From Glycine soja (taxonomy: Eukaryota > Streptophyta > Magnoliopsida > Fabales > Fabaceae): a stretch of 64,000 nt of DNA. Where the stretch lies: assembly GCF_004193775.1 (NCBI RefSeq), contig NC_041018.1, forward strand, positions 35,284,913-35,348,912, written 5' to 3'. Below the pieces are notes generated by a model, which worked only from the letters and a program-made list of their open reading frames with translations, had not been told where the DNA came from and made no database searches. Positions 36,210 through 46,469 of this stretch are shown here, piece after piece; position 1 is the stretch's first letter, and every line of letters starts with the position of its first letter. Both the position numbers and the translations under genes were made by a program.

Positions 36210-37329
36210 CTAGATTTGTTTAATTATTGTATAATTGTTGTTATTATGCTCCTTCAACGTCAACAGAATTTTTCTTGGCTTCACCATGGACTTTGTCATA
36301 TCATCAACAACAATCTTCTCATCCTTTGTTAGTCGACCCGCATATGGATGCCCAACGAATGACTTTGCCATTTCGTGATTGTGAACCCCACAAATTAACT
36401 TCACCATCCATTATTCTCCTCCTAAAACTGGCTTCGCACGCAACTTAAATGGGCATCCACATTTTCTACTGCCAGTGCATGTTCTTACCAAATTATGTTT
36501 CTTAGGCCTATACTTCCCACTCCTTTCATAAGCTATCAACAGAAATGAGGCTCTTCCTCGAACACCGATATTGGTGTCTGACCTCATTATAACGACAACA
36601 AATATAATGTCATGAGCCAACGATCGAGCCCATTGTATAACTTCATCACTGCTAGCAAACAACTATAACACAATTCAAATCAAGTTTGACATCAGTAAAC
36701 ATCTATGTAATATAATTATTGTACCAACAACAAAAAATTACACAAATACCTGAGAAGTATTAAAGGCATCAGAACAATCAACGTGTTCTACTTTAACGCC
36801 AACATCTTCCTCATTTTCAACATTCATATCAACTTCTTCAGACATCATACTATCATGCATCCACTGGTCTTCATCCATTTGAATAAAACATTTAACAAAT
36901 TCAATTCAATGACAATAAATTATACAATCACCTCATTTGTTATTGACACAAATATAGTTGTTTACAAAAAAAATATTTTACTACACTTTTTCATTAAAAT
37001 GTCATATAAATCTAATAAATACATCATTCAATAAAATACATAATTAAGTTAAACATGCAAATACATAATCATTGTCATATAAATTTGTTTAATTATTAAT
37101 CATTAGTATATTAATTTTTAAGCAATGTAATGTTAATTAATTATTAATCATTAGTATTTCTTTTTTCACCATTCTAATTACTTAATACATTTTTTTATAT
37201 CACTATCAAAAATAATATCACCAAATCAAATTTTATGAAATTACTAAAACTAGTACAACAAAAACTACAAAATTAATAATAATTAAATTAACAATTATAA
37301 TCTAATAAATAAAACAAAAAAAAATTAAA

Positions 37330-37480
37330 TTCGTATAAACCATACGGATTGACAATCCGTATGGTTCATACGGATTGCCAATCCGTATGGTTCATATGGA
37401 TCATCAATCCGTATGGACATATACAGATTGTCAATCCTTATGTCCATATGGATTGTTGATCCGTGACAATCCGTATGTAT
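37330..37480. repeat. MULE right subterminal palindromic repeats
   Basis: Alternating CCATACGGATTG, CAATCCGTATGG and close variants (ATACGGAT/ATCCGTAT) form a dense run of inverted words about 250-400 bp from the right end. The same words appear at 27.92 kb and in the 205-bp array at the left end. Confidence 0.8.
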
Positions 37481-37702
37481 TTCGTGTACCTCTTTTTCTC
37501 CGGCAATGAAAACCAACCAAAATTCACCGTATACTCCTGAGCAACGCATGTACACCACCAGAGACTAAATACACTTCGAAACCGCCCTTAACGGAAGCAA
37601 CTTACACTAAGTGACAGAGATTTTGCGAAAAAAAAAATGGCACTGCAGAAATGAAAAACTCCTCTTGCTATTTATAACCAAAAATTTGGCATTTCGAAAA
37701 AT

Positions 37703-37726
37703 TGTTGGGTGCCCCAAGCAATTCCC
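37703..37726 (-). repeat. Right terminal inverted repeat of the MULE
   Basis: Read on the minus strand it begins GGGAATTGCTTGGGGCACCC, directly abutting TTTGCATAT at 37,727. Confidence 0.8.
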
Positions 37727-37735
37727 TTTGCATAT

Positions 37736-40700
37736 TCATTTGGATATTGGTGATAGACCCAATACACTATAAGCCCAGACTTGCGTTGCTCTTGTGTGTT
37801 ATAGAAAATAGAATAGTTAGGGTAAATTTAATTAACTAGGTATGTTGTGAAATCTTAATTGACAAGACCATTTTTTTTATCCATTACAATCGAAAATAAT
37901 ATTAAAGGATTTACAACAATTCATATATCGTTGTTCAATCAATTGAACTAAATCCTCTTGATTGATAAGACCTTTTTAAATATGTAATGTAATGCTGGAG
38001 TTGGGTAAGAGTTCTGGTGTGCAAGTTGATCCATTTAATCTCGCAATGATGCAATCTATCTAAATTTAAACTTTTTTTTCAAGAGAGGATCTAAGTTTAT
38101 ACAATGAGTTAGTCTATATATATATGGATCTATACAAATTGGTTCATTTAACTTACTGGCTAAACAGATTTGGTATACAACTTCATGATTTAACTCGTTT
38201 AACTCAAAAATATATATAAATCATTTAATTATTTAGTAATTAGTTGTAAAATTATATTAATATTTCTTGGTTATTTAATTGGGTTGTACAATTTTTTTGG
38301 TTGAAAATAAGGTATTTTTATGGTCGAAAGTCGTGAGACTAACCCTCGATTTGCAAAGATGTAAAAACGAAATTCATCTCTACCAACAAAGTCTTCTCCA
38401 TATGTACGACCAGAAATTAAATCTTTGTTGACATATTTCAGACATATAACTATTTCATTTTTGTTAATTGTTAATATTTTATATTTTTATATTTTATTTT
38501 AGGCTTAATTATCAATTTAGTCTCCCAAATTATTTTAAATAGTTCAATTTGGTCCTTAAATTTTTAAAAGGTTCAATTTGATTCTCAAATTTTTAAAAAT
38601 TAATCAATTTAGTCTCCAAAATTTTAGAAGGTTCAATTTCATTCTTAAATTCTTAAAAATGAATCAATTTGGTTCTCAAAATTTTTAAGAACTTAAGGAC
38701 CAAACTGAATCATTTAAAATAGTTTAGGAATCAAATTGATTCATTTTTTAAAACTTAAGAATCAAATTGAACATTTTTAAAATTTTAAAAAATAAATTGA
38801 ATCATTTAAAATAATTTAAGAACCAAATTGATAATTGAATCTTTATTTTAAGCTTTTAGGTTTTTTATTTCTTTTCATACATTTTTTAGATTCACAAGCT
38901 AGTCCACCAATCAATGGGCCAGCGTAGATCAGTCATTATATTGACCCATTTATTTTGTGAATTAGCCCGCTCCAATCCATTCATTTACGAGCCTTTATGC
39001 AATTTAGGAGAGTTTATGATTGCGCTTAAATAGTGAATCTGAATCATCCAATTAGTTAGGGTTGAATTTTTTCAAGAATTTGAGGCAAATTCAACCCAAC
39101 AAGTGTTTAGACCCAATTAATATATTGGTTAAGTAACGTATTTTTTTAACATGACTCATCCCACAATATATAATTAAATTTATTATTATATATAAATTCA
39201 TAATTAATTATTAAAAACAAAACACATTAAATTTTAGCTAACATAATTTATTTAATTATTAAATTAAACTATCCACATATTTTTTAAGTTGTTTTTTTTA
39301 TCTGTATTGATTTTGCTTATGTTTTTTCATATTAATACAATATTTTATTTTTATCAAAAATATTATATTAGCATTGAAATCATTAATTTTATTAATAAAA
39401 TATTATTATAATTTAGTCTTTTTTAGAATATTTAGTTATTATATTTTTTTATCCACAAAAATTGAGCACAATATTAAAGAATTTATGGCACTTACATCTT
39501 ATTTAATAAATTGAATTAGACCCACTTGGTCATTTAGTTATTATATAATTACATAGCTTTAGGAAAAAATTATTGTTCACAAAATAAAAAATAATTCTTA
39601 AATATACATTAATTCAACTTAACCCAACCTATTTATGATTTGACTAGTTAGAATTGGGTATGCAAATCATTAATTCTATTAAATAACAAATTTAATCAAA
39701 CTTAACCGTATTGGTGAACACATAGTACATGCCAAACCTTTGTAAATTGAATTGACTCTTGTACTCAACTTTAGTTATGCATCAATAAATTTAATGGCTT
39801 ATAAAATTGAATAATTTTGTTCTAACAATAATTTTTCGTAATACTTTTTTTTTTCATTTCTCTCTATCATTTCATTATTTTATCACACATTTTTTCTTCT
39901 TTTTTAGTTGATGTAAAAACTATTAAAAAAATGTTGTTGAAACAACATTATTCTATACAATAATCATTTCTTTCTAAGCAGTTTGGCAAGCCTCCTTTAT
40001 TTTTTTCTTAATATATATGCTTGTTATTATATAATTATACTTACTAAAATGCTTCTGGAGAGAAAATTATAAAACACGGTCAACTTCCCCACTGAGATCT
40101 GTATGTAGTACGTGCAGCATATGATATGATCATATGAACACTATTGTTTTCAATTCATAGACAGTCAGACAGGAGAAAAAAGTGCAAAACTGTGTCTAAT
40201 CATTAGCCTTAGTATAATGTTTAAAAAATTAATAAAGAAGCTTTTTTGTTAGGAATCTTGATAGAAAAATATTTATAACATAAAATATTACATTTTTGAT
40301 AAAAAAAATTATCTTTTTTTTTTTAATTTTTTTTAACCATTGCTCTGTTAACTAAAATAGTTAGCGAAACAAATTTGATTTCTCTTGTAAACAGAGATAT
40401 GATGAATAATGACAACAATATAAAAAAAATAATAGACAATGCTTAACATAAATTGATAATACACACACTTGATTGTAAAGTACATTAAATTCTGCATACA
40501 ATTTTGTCGACTAACTTTGGTCTTTAAGGTTTGGTTTAACTGTGATATCAGAGGTTTAATCATCCCCTAAGGAACTTACTCTCTTTCTCTACTCAACTCC
40601 TTCCACCTCCAATATACCCCAAAAGTAAAAATCACAATAATAATAATCTAAGTTCCCCAAATTTACTAGAAAAGAGAAAATGTTACTACTAACTAAGGCA

Positions 40701-40814
40701 AACATATGTTTACCTTATTATTAAAATGAAACATGTCACACATAGAACAAAGAAGAACTAAAACAAAATAATTTGAGGACACAAGTGATGGAATGAACCT
40801 AACATGATGGAAGC
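37736..40814. other. AT-rich intergenic sequence
   Basis: No gene is seen. Apart from the foldback at 38.5 kb it is low-complexity A/T sequence. The stretch 38,880-39,720 has scattered GACCC, AACCC and GGCC words that might be an old hAT-type remnant, without definable ends. Confidence 0.5.
38500..38855. repeat. Foldback MITE-like repeat with inner tandem structure
   Basis: The left arm (AGGCTTAATTATCAATTTAG, then TTATTTTAAATAGTTCAATT) is complementary to the right arm ending near 38,850. Within each arm the phrase TTCAATTTGGTCCTTAAATT recurs every 35-45 bp in variants, so the repeat is both inverted and internally tandem. The family is recognisable from other legume intergenic regions. Confidence 0.7.
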
Positions 40815-41195
40815 CTATGCACATTGGAAACCAGAAGGAACAGTTTTTTGGCAAGCACTGAGTAGCACACTGAGTGTGATAGGCACATTCAAGTTGATTC
40901 CAAGAACATTGGCCTTAATAGCAGTGCAAAGGCAAAGTGCAGCCTCCAAATCAGCCAAACCTTCAAGCAATGCACAACACTTGCTGGAGACAGGGGAGCC
41001 AACAACAACAGTAACAAGACCTAGAATATCTGCACACACCCCTAGCTTCAATGTGTCCTTAGGGCACTTTCCTGATGGAGGAGGAGGAGAAGGGGTAGGT
41101 TTTGGGTGGCATGTGCCACATGCATTGGTGAATGATGTTGAGTAGGCAAGGAGAGAAAGCACCATGATGGTGGCAATAACCTTGTTGGAAGCCAT
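40815..41195 (-). CDS. Hybrid proline-rich protein, 8-cysteine motif (DC2.15 / 14-kDa PRP type)
   Basis: A 126-residue single-exon protein. Residues 1-25 ([20 protein letters not shown]...) form a signal peptide, so it is probably secreted to the cell wall. Residues 26-43 are a short Pro-rich linker ([13 protein letters not shown]) with two extra Cys (26, 29). Residues 44-125 carry the eight-cysteine motif C-C-CC-CLC-C-C (44, 54, 73/74, 88/90, 115, 125) of the lipid-transfer/HyPRP superfamily. I chose the Met at 41,195 because it directly begins the signal peptide; an upstream in-frame Met at 41,291 would add 32 residues that read as leader. The proline stretch is short for the family. Such proteins act in cell walls, development and stress, with no known catalysis. 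A TATA-like TTTAAAT lies about 100 bp upstream. Confidence 0.93.
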   Translation of the reverse strand: MASNKVIATIMVLSLLAYSTSFTNACGTCHPKPTPSPPPPSGKCPKDTLKLGVCADILGLVTVVVGSPVSSKCCALLEGLADLEAALCLCTAIKANVLGINLNVPITLSVLLSACQKTVPSGFQCA

Positions 41196-41290
41196 TGCAA
41201 TTTGCAGTGCAAATGAGAAAAAAAGAAAAATAACACTTTGCAAATGTGCTAATGAATCACAATGGGGAAGGACAATGGGGGTGTGGACCA

Positions 41291-41297
41291 ATTTAAA
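41291..41297 (-). promoter_or_regulatory. Probable TATA box of the hybrid proline-rich protein gene
   Basis: TTTAAAT on the minus strand, 96-102 bp upstream of the start codon, would place the transcript start near 41,262 and give a leader of about 65 nt. Confidence 0.45.
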
Positions 41298-41299
41298 GG

Positions 41300-42760
41300 C
41301 AAATTGTGAGGCTCGATCATGTGCAAATCTGATTGAGTGGAAGAGAGGGTGATAATGTTACAGTTGGATGTTTTTGTATGCTTCTGAAATAATAGGTTCC
41401 TTGCTTAGTGGTTGTTAAAGACTAGGACTATCTATAGTAAGTAGTAACTTGGATTTTTTTTTTCTCACTTACCCTTGTCAAGATTCTTTGCTTATTTATT
41501 GTTATTGTTTTTTACTATAGCATGCAGTGAATTAGGAGCCACTAAAGTAGAATCTAGAAAATCTAAGTAGAGGACCAGGAAGAATTGGGAGAAACTTCCA
41601 AGGGAATGTCCTAACTGAACAAGCTTGGTTCACAGGATGTCACATTGTGGTTAAATTTACAGCATGAAAAGCTGTGTTACTCTCACAAGTACTGCAGTAA
41701 AATAATTTGTGGACTAGGTTCACTTTCTAAATCACTAGTTTTTTTGTTCTTATTCAACTCTGAAAAGGGCAGATTTGGCCCATGTGCCAATGATTACAGA
41801 AGTAAATTATTTTTTTAAGGGAGAGGGAGGTGTTATAATTTAGAGGTGAGAAGTTTTATCTATAAGATTATACACTAATTTTATTCTCATGTCAAATTAA
41901 CTTGAGTATGATATGTAAATAATTCTATAAATGAGGGTCTATGTGATTTGAAATTTGAGCTGACACGAAGGCATTTGGTAAGAAGAATGAGCATTCATAA
42001 ACAAGATTAATCTTAGAATGAACAAATTTTTAGCAAGGTTTTTGTTAAATAAAATGAGGATTGAGAAGCTTAGGCTTCATGCTTGAATAAAAAATATTAA
42101 TTAATACACTTCCAAAGCATAACTTCCCGATATGAGATTAAAACTAGTTAAAGTTAATGTTGCTTTAAGAAGATAAAGAAAAAGAAAAAGTAGTAAAAAA
42201 TCAAACAGAAGAGGGACAACAAAATTAAATGACAAGTTGCCGTTGGATATATGTGGTTTCCGTCCTAATTGGTTCAAATTACAAAGAGAAATGGGGCTAG
42301 AGTTTGTCTTGTTTCATGTCCATTACTTGGTTGTATATCATGAATGAATTATTGAAATCAATAGGGCATGGATTCTGCAAGTAGCACACAAGTCCTCTAC
42401 AAATATCTTTGTCGGTAAGGCTCTAATGGCTGTGTGAGGTCAGCATCTTAGGCGTGAGATCATGATCTGATTTTCATAACAAAAATCAACCACGGTCATA
42501 TCAAATCAAAATTCCTTTTCTTGATCTCCTCACTATATATTTATTGTTTTTTTTTTCTTCAAAAAAATAGGGGGGAGGGGGGGATTTAACAGCATATTTC
42601 AAGTGAAACTAGTATGTATTTCACAAGTGATTATTTATAAGCTCGTTTGATGATATAAGTTTATTTTAGTAGTTTCTATGTTATTTTCATATGTTACTTA
42701 ATTAGTTTATAGTTTATAAGTTAGTATTATTCTTTTTTTTATTTATAATTTTATCCAAAA
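41300..42760. other. Upstream flank of the HyPRP gene, no other gene seen
   Basis: Presumably contains the promoter of the minus-strand gene at 41,195. No other coding sequence or repeat with definable ends is visible apart from a G-rich run near 42,570-42,586. Confidence 0.5.
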
Positions 42761-42762
42761 GA

Positions 42763-43008
42763 CAAGCCATGGCACAATAGTAAAATCAAACCTTGGTGAC
42801 CAATCATGGATGTAAATCTAGCAATAACATCTTTGCATATTCTAGGATAAGGTGGTACGTACAATGATTCTCTTCCATAATTTTGCATAACGAGGAGCCA
42901 CCAAACATTACATATGCCAAAAGTGAGACTGTATACAATGATTATTCATATATTTTCGTATAACGGGGAGTCTCTTAAAACTGAGGTACGTTTGATGTTT
43001 TTTTTTTC
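42763..43008 (+). mobile_element. Decayed tRNA-derived SINE (Au-like)
   Basis: Starts with a box-A-like AGCCATGGCACAATAGTAAA, then CCTTGGTGACCAATCATGG and a degenerate box B. These are followed by the characteristic 3' words CTTTGCATATTCTAGGATAA, GTACGTACAATG and GCATAACGAGGAGCC. A second copy of the 3' half follows (GTATACAATGATTATTC, CGTATAACGGGGAGTC) and ends in a T-rich tail near 43,008. The order matches plant Au SINEs as I recall them, with much divergence. It would have been transcribed by RNA polymerase III and mobilised by a LINE. Confidence 0.55.
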
Positions 43009-43759
43009 ATCGAGATTAATTTACTTAAAAACTCTTATATCTGTCTTTGACTGCTATAACATAATGCTATGAATTGAATTGGTAAAATGTCACTCAAATA
43101 AAAATTTAACAATATATTTAGATTTTATTGGCTTTCTACCTACCTGGCACTCACTTGGTTGGCTAACACCACTAAAAATTGAATTTACTAAGTTGTTTCG
43201 TGTACTCAAAGTATAAAATAAGTTAATGAAATCACACCCAAAGTAATTACAATGTAACTTCGGTCGAATTTATATTGGCTTGAATTGACATTTGGCCGAA
43301 CTTATCCGGTGACGCAAGTTCTAAAATTTTGCTTACAAATTAAATCCTACCATGATATTTGAGATAACTTCTGAGTTTTGATTGATGTTGTTGAATTAAT
43401 ATGTACGATTAGTGATTACGGATATCGAGGATTTTGGGTTCCACCATTTCACGAGAATGGAAACTGTGTTTTTTTCCTCAGACAACAAATACTCCCAAAA
43501 TTTCCGTTCTTGATTTATTCAAATTCCAAACCCTCAAATTTAGTGCATTAAAATTAGTAAAAAAAACTCACTCTTCTTAGTACACATTTTTCTTGATTTA
43601 ATTTATTTTGAATTAAAGATAAAAATTATCAAATAAAAAAGATTAATGTGAAAAAATATACTATTAAAGAGCATAAAAATACAAATTTATTCTACTTGAA
43701 TGCATGTATCACTTTTGTAAATAATTTTCATATAGCATCAAACACCATATGTTTATTCG
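43009..43759. other. AT-rich intergenic sequence, no gene seen
   Basis: No recognised feature. The downstream end runs into decayed LTR-like sequence. Confidence 0.45.
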
Positions 43760-43900
43760 TGGTTAGAAAAAAGCGAGGCTCTTGCTCCTACATATCCTCA
43801 ATGAAGAACTCAGGCCTATGTATTTCTGGACCTTGTGAGACTAAAATAGTCTCGGTGTTTTCTTTACTAAAATGCGAACATGCTTTAGTAAAGAGACAAA
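43760..43900 (-). repeat. Remnant of an Ogre-type LTR interior
   Basis: The words CTTGCTCCTACATATCCTCA, AACTCAGGCCTATGTA and TCTGGACCTTGTGAGACTAA resemble 55,215-55,285 in the intact LTR (CTTGCTCCTATATATTCCTC, AATCAGACCTACGTAGTTCT). LTR ends are not found here, so it is truncated or strongly mutated. Confidence 0.5.
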
Positions 43901-45090
43901 ATTTCCAACTGATCAGAGCAACATATGCTTTTTCGATGAAAAACAATGTGTTTACCGTGGAAATAGAGTATGCTGATGAAATCTTCTCATAACCATAAAT
44001 GAGATTTTGGATGTTAGCATTTCGTTTCTAAATGACCATTTAGAGAAAACACTGGGTTCAACAAAAATAGAAGAAAATCACTCAAAGTGTATCAATCTCA
44101 CACGGGTAAGTGTTTCATCCAAATTCCGAACCATAGATACGTCATGACTTGGCTTTGCAAATCATTTCCTATCAAATCAAGGATTACATGCGTGATCGTG
44201 GATTAATGGACTTTTTCTTGGGAATGGTTTTTTTTTTTGTGGGAAATTTGGCTTTGAGTGTTCTCGGCCTTTTCCTTTTCTGTTTTTGTTTAGTGTGAGG
44301 TGAAGAAGTCACCGACGCACAGGATTTTGGTTGGCAATCAAAGGAAGAGGACCACTTTAGGTCGTGGTTTCCTTTCTTGTTCACTTGGTGACAATTCTGT
44401 ATTGTTCAGATATTGTCTGGTCCAAAGACCTTTCTGCATATTTCTTCTGTTTTCTTCCGATCCTTGATCGAGAATTTTCTTTCTTCTATTTGCTTTCTCC
44501 CACTCTTTGATTGGGAATTTTCCTTTTTTTTTTCTTCTTCCGATTCTTTGATCGGGAACTTCCTCCTTTTTGTTTTCTTTTGAGGGTAAGGTTTATGGTG
44601 AGTTAGGACTTTGACTCAAGGCTTGTAGAACGGATGGACATGATATATGTCAGGGTGTTGGTCTGGCCAGTGGTTCAGGGATAAAGGGGATGTCCCACAT
44701 TATTTCCATGACACACATGCAACAATGATGATTAGGAAATTTTATGCAAAACTGGTCATGCATGCATCTATGGGGACACTCAAGCATCAAGTTTTTATGG
44801 TCATGTGATACTAGGGCTCAAGATTCATTTTCTCTATTTTAGTCAACCCAGTGCTTTCAAAACATGTTCTTTTATCAATTCATGCATTCATCCGAGTCCA
44901 TTTTGAGCGTTCGGGAAAATTTTCACAGCATTTACCCTTCAGGTGTATACACATTTTCTTTCAAAAACTGGTTATGATCAGTGATTTTTTTTCAAAGAAA
45001 AGCTGGAAGTTATCTCTTTTCAAAAGCATGTTGGTTTTTTAGCTAGACAACTTATTATTATTATTATTTTCTTTTTTCTCTCTTTTTCTT

Positions 45091-45390
45091 TTTCCATGAG
45101 GTATTTTGCTACCTAAACATATGTATATTTTTGTGAGGTATTTTGCTATATACATGCGTGTCCAAGGTATCTTGCTACCTAAACATACATATATATGTTT
45201 TGTGAGATATTTTTGCTATATACATGCATATCCAAGGTATCTTGCTACCTAAACATACATATATATGCTTTGTGATATTTTTTTGCTATATACATGCATA
45301 TCCAAGGTATCTTGCTACCTAAACATACATATATATGTTTTGTGAGATATTTTTGCTATATACATGCATATCCAAGGTATCTTCCATCCA
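45091..45390. repeat. 70-bp tandem array
   Basis: TCCAAGGTATCTTGCTACCT starts at 45,161, 45,231 and 45,301, and TCCAAGGTATCTTCC at 45,371, giving an exact 70-bp period with about four copies. Each contains an AT-rich ACATACATATATATG block. Confidence 0.93.
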
Positions 45391-45611
45391 AGCTTGTGCT
45401 TGTTTTATTTAAATTCCTAGGATCATGAGCAACTAGGTGTGATCAAATAACAAGCAGAGATTTAAAAGGTACTAGGTTGCCTCCTAGTAGCACTTCTTTA
45501 ACGTCTTGAGCTGGACGCGTGATGACTTGTCAGTCATGGACCTAGTACGTTGCTTACCTTTGGCTTTGGACTTGGTCGCCTAAGGGTCGGCCATGTGTCG
45601 TAGGCAACGCT

Positions 45612-45899
45612 CTAACCTTTTTGTGGATGAGCTGAGGTGAACTCTAGAGGTGGTGGCGGTGCGTCTGATGCCCGCTGCCGGCCATCCCCAGACTGCTGTG
45701 GTGTTTCGCCTTGCGCCTGCCTGAGGGCACAGTACTTCTTGATGAAAGCTCGATTAGTAGGGGGCCTGATAACCTTGCTGGGGGTGACAGGAACTCCGTA
45801 GAACTGACAGAGGCCCGTAATCAGAGCTGGCAACTCCAAGACCCTATTGGACTTTTTCAGGTCCACTAGCTGTCTTATGGGCGGGATCCCTGCAAACAA
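45612..45899 (-). pseudogene. Fragment of a retrotransposon-associated 'plant transposon protein' domain
   Basis: A minus-strand frame encodes GIPPIRQLVDLKKSNRVLEL, ALITGLCQFYGVPVTPSKVI, PPTNRAFIKKYC and a Pro-rich tail. I recognise this as the conserved region found upstream of gag/pol in abundant legume retroelements (often annotated as putative plant transposon protein). No start codon context, partner exon or full domain is present. It lies in the 3' part of the Ogre-like element and may derive from another element nested there. Function unknown. Confidence 0.5.
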
Positions 45900-46146
45900 T
45901 AGATGACATCAGAAATCAATTGAGCGATGTGCATACTTATCTATGTCATGATGGCGTGACCTTGCTAGGGGGAACGGGCACCCTATAGGATTAATAGAGG
46001 CCCGTAACCAGAGCTGGAAACCCCAGGGCCCTGTTGGACTTCTCCGGGTCCACTGGGTGTCTTTGTGGGTGCGATCCCTGCAAACAATAGATGGTATCAG
46101 AAATCAGTTGAACCATATGCATACTTACCTATGTCGGGATGACACA
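45774..46146. repeat. 187-bp tandem duplication
   Basis: The copy from CTTGCTGGGGGTGACAGG (45,774) repeats from CTTGCTAGGGGGAACGGG (45,961). Both run through GAGGCCCGTAA-CAGAGCTGG and GATCCCTGCAAACAATAGAT, with roughly 15% difference. The unit overlaps the coding fragment above, so it duplicated part of that frame. Confidence 0.9.
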
Positions 46147-46469
46147 GACCAACTAATACTTTTGCAGGGGGAGATCGGCATTGTGGTCGTTGGACGGAAT
46201 GTTGCTAAGTAGCAACGTCATCCATATCTGTGTAAGAGTGATCATGTTGGTGCACATGATCCACACTCGTCTTTTTGCAGTTGCACGGGTGAAATCTTGC
46301 CCCGATATGCACAGTAGTTGCGCGATAGCCTCCTCCTCTGGTTGTACTTGCTAGTTGGCCCTCCTCCAAGATCAGGGGGTGGCCCAAGAACTGATAAAAG
46401 GAAATTACTGGCCCCTTAACCGGGAGTTCAAGTCTCGTTTAAGCATTTAAGGGCAGAGGACCTTAAATT

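Larger units (their letters stand above)
31650..36878 (-). pseudogene. Mutator-like transposase with C-terminal OTU-type protease domain, disrupted
   Basis: The minus-strand gene starts at ATG 36,878 (MDEDQWMHDSMMSEEVDMN). Exon 1 ends at 36,750 and exon 2 starts at 36,662 with good GT/AG. Domains in order: a FAR1/WRKY-GCM1-like zinc region (YERSGKYRPKK, RKCGCPFKLR, GVHNHEMAK); the MULE DDE core with the Asp of LIDSTYKKNRYKL and of VIVTDRDLSLMNA plus CQFHIDKNV; KVESAHW after an intron ending near 35,375; and a SWIM-type zinc finger (SRCGC...LPCACEL). After the LTR insertion come FSDQGL, YWEYVDALHS and an OTU domain (DGNYGYWAIA, GMGEESW, IGHVYENHFVQV). The OTU catalytic Cys, expected in DGNCGYR, is Tyr; the His region is kept. 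Stops occur near 36,410, 36,103 and 35,304, a frameshift near 35,650, plus the LTR. It would have mobilised this element; the OTU role is unknown. Confidence 0.88.
27365..37726. mobile_element. Complete Mutator-like transposon (MULE), nested and defective
   Basis: The element is flanked by a perfect 9-bp target duplication, TTTGCATAT (27,356-27,364 and 37,727-37,735), the size typical of Mutator insertions. The outermost 24 bp form imperfect terminal inverted repeats (18 of 24 positions agree), including CTTGG-GCAC-CAACA. The left end holds a second, closer copy of the right terminus (GCTGGGGGCACCCAACA, from about 27,393). Inside are a plus-strand PMD-like gene, a plus-strand conserved ORF, and a minus-strand transposase with an OTU-type domain. 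Without the nested LTR the element is about 8.1 kb. All its genes carry stops or frameshifts, so it cannot supply its own transposase. Confidence 0.9.

Noticed and set aside
40804..41352. Plus-strand ORFs opposite the HyPRP gene
   Set aside because: Antisense shadows; the minus strand has signal peptide and the eight-cysteine motif.
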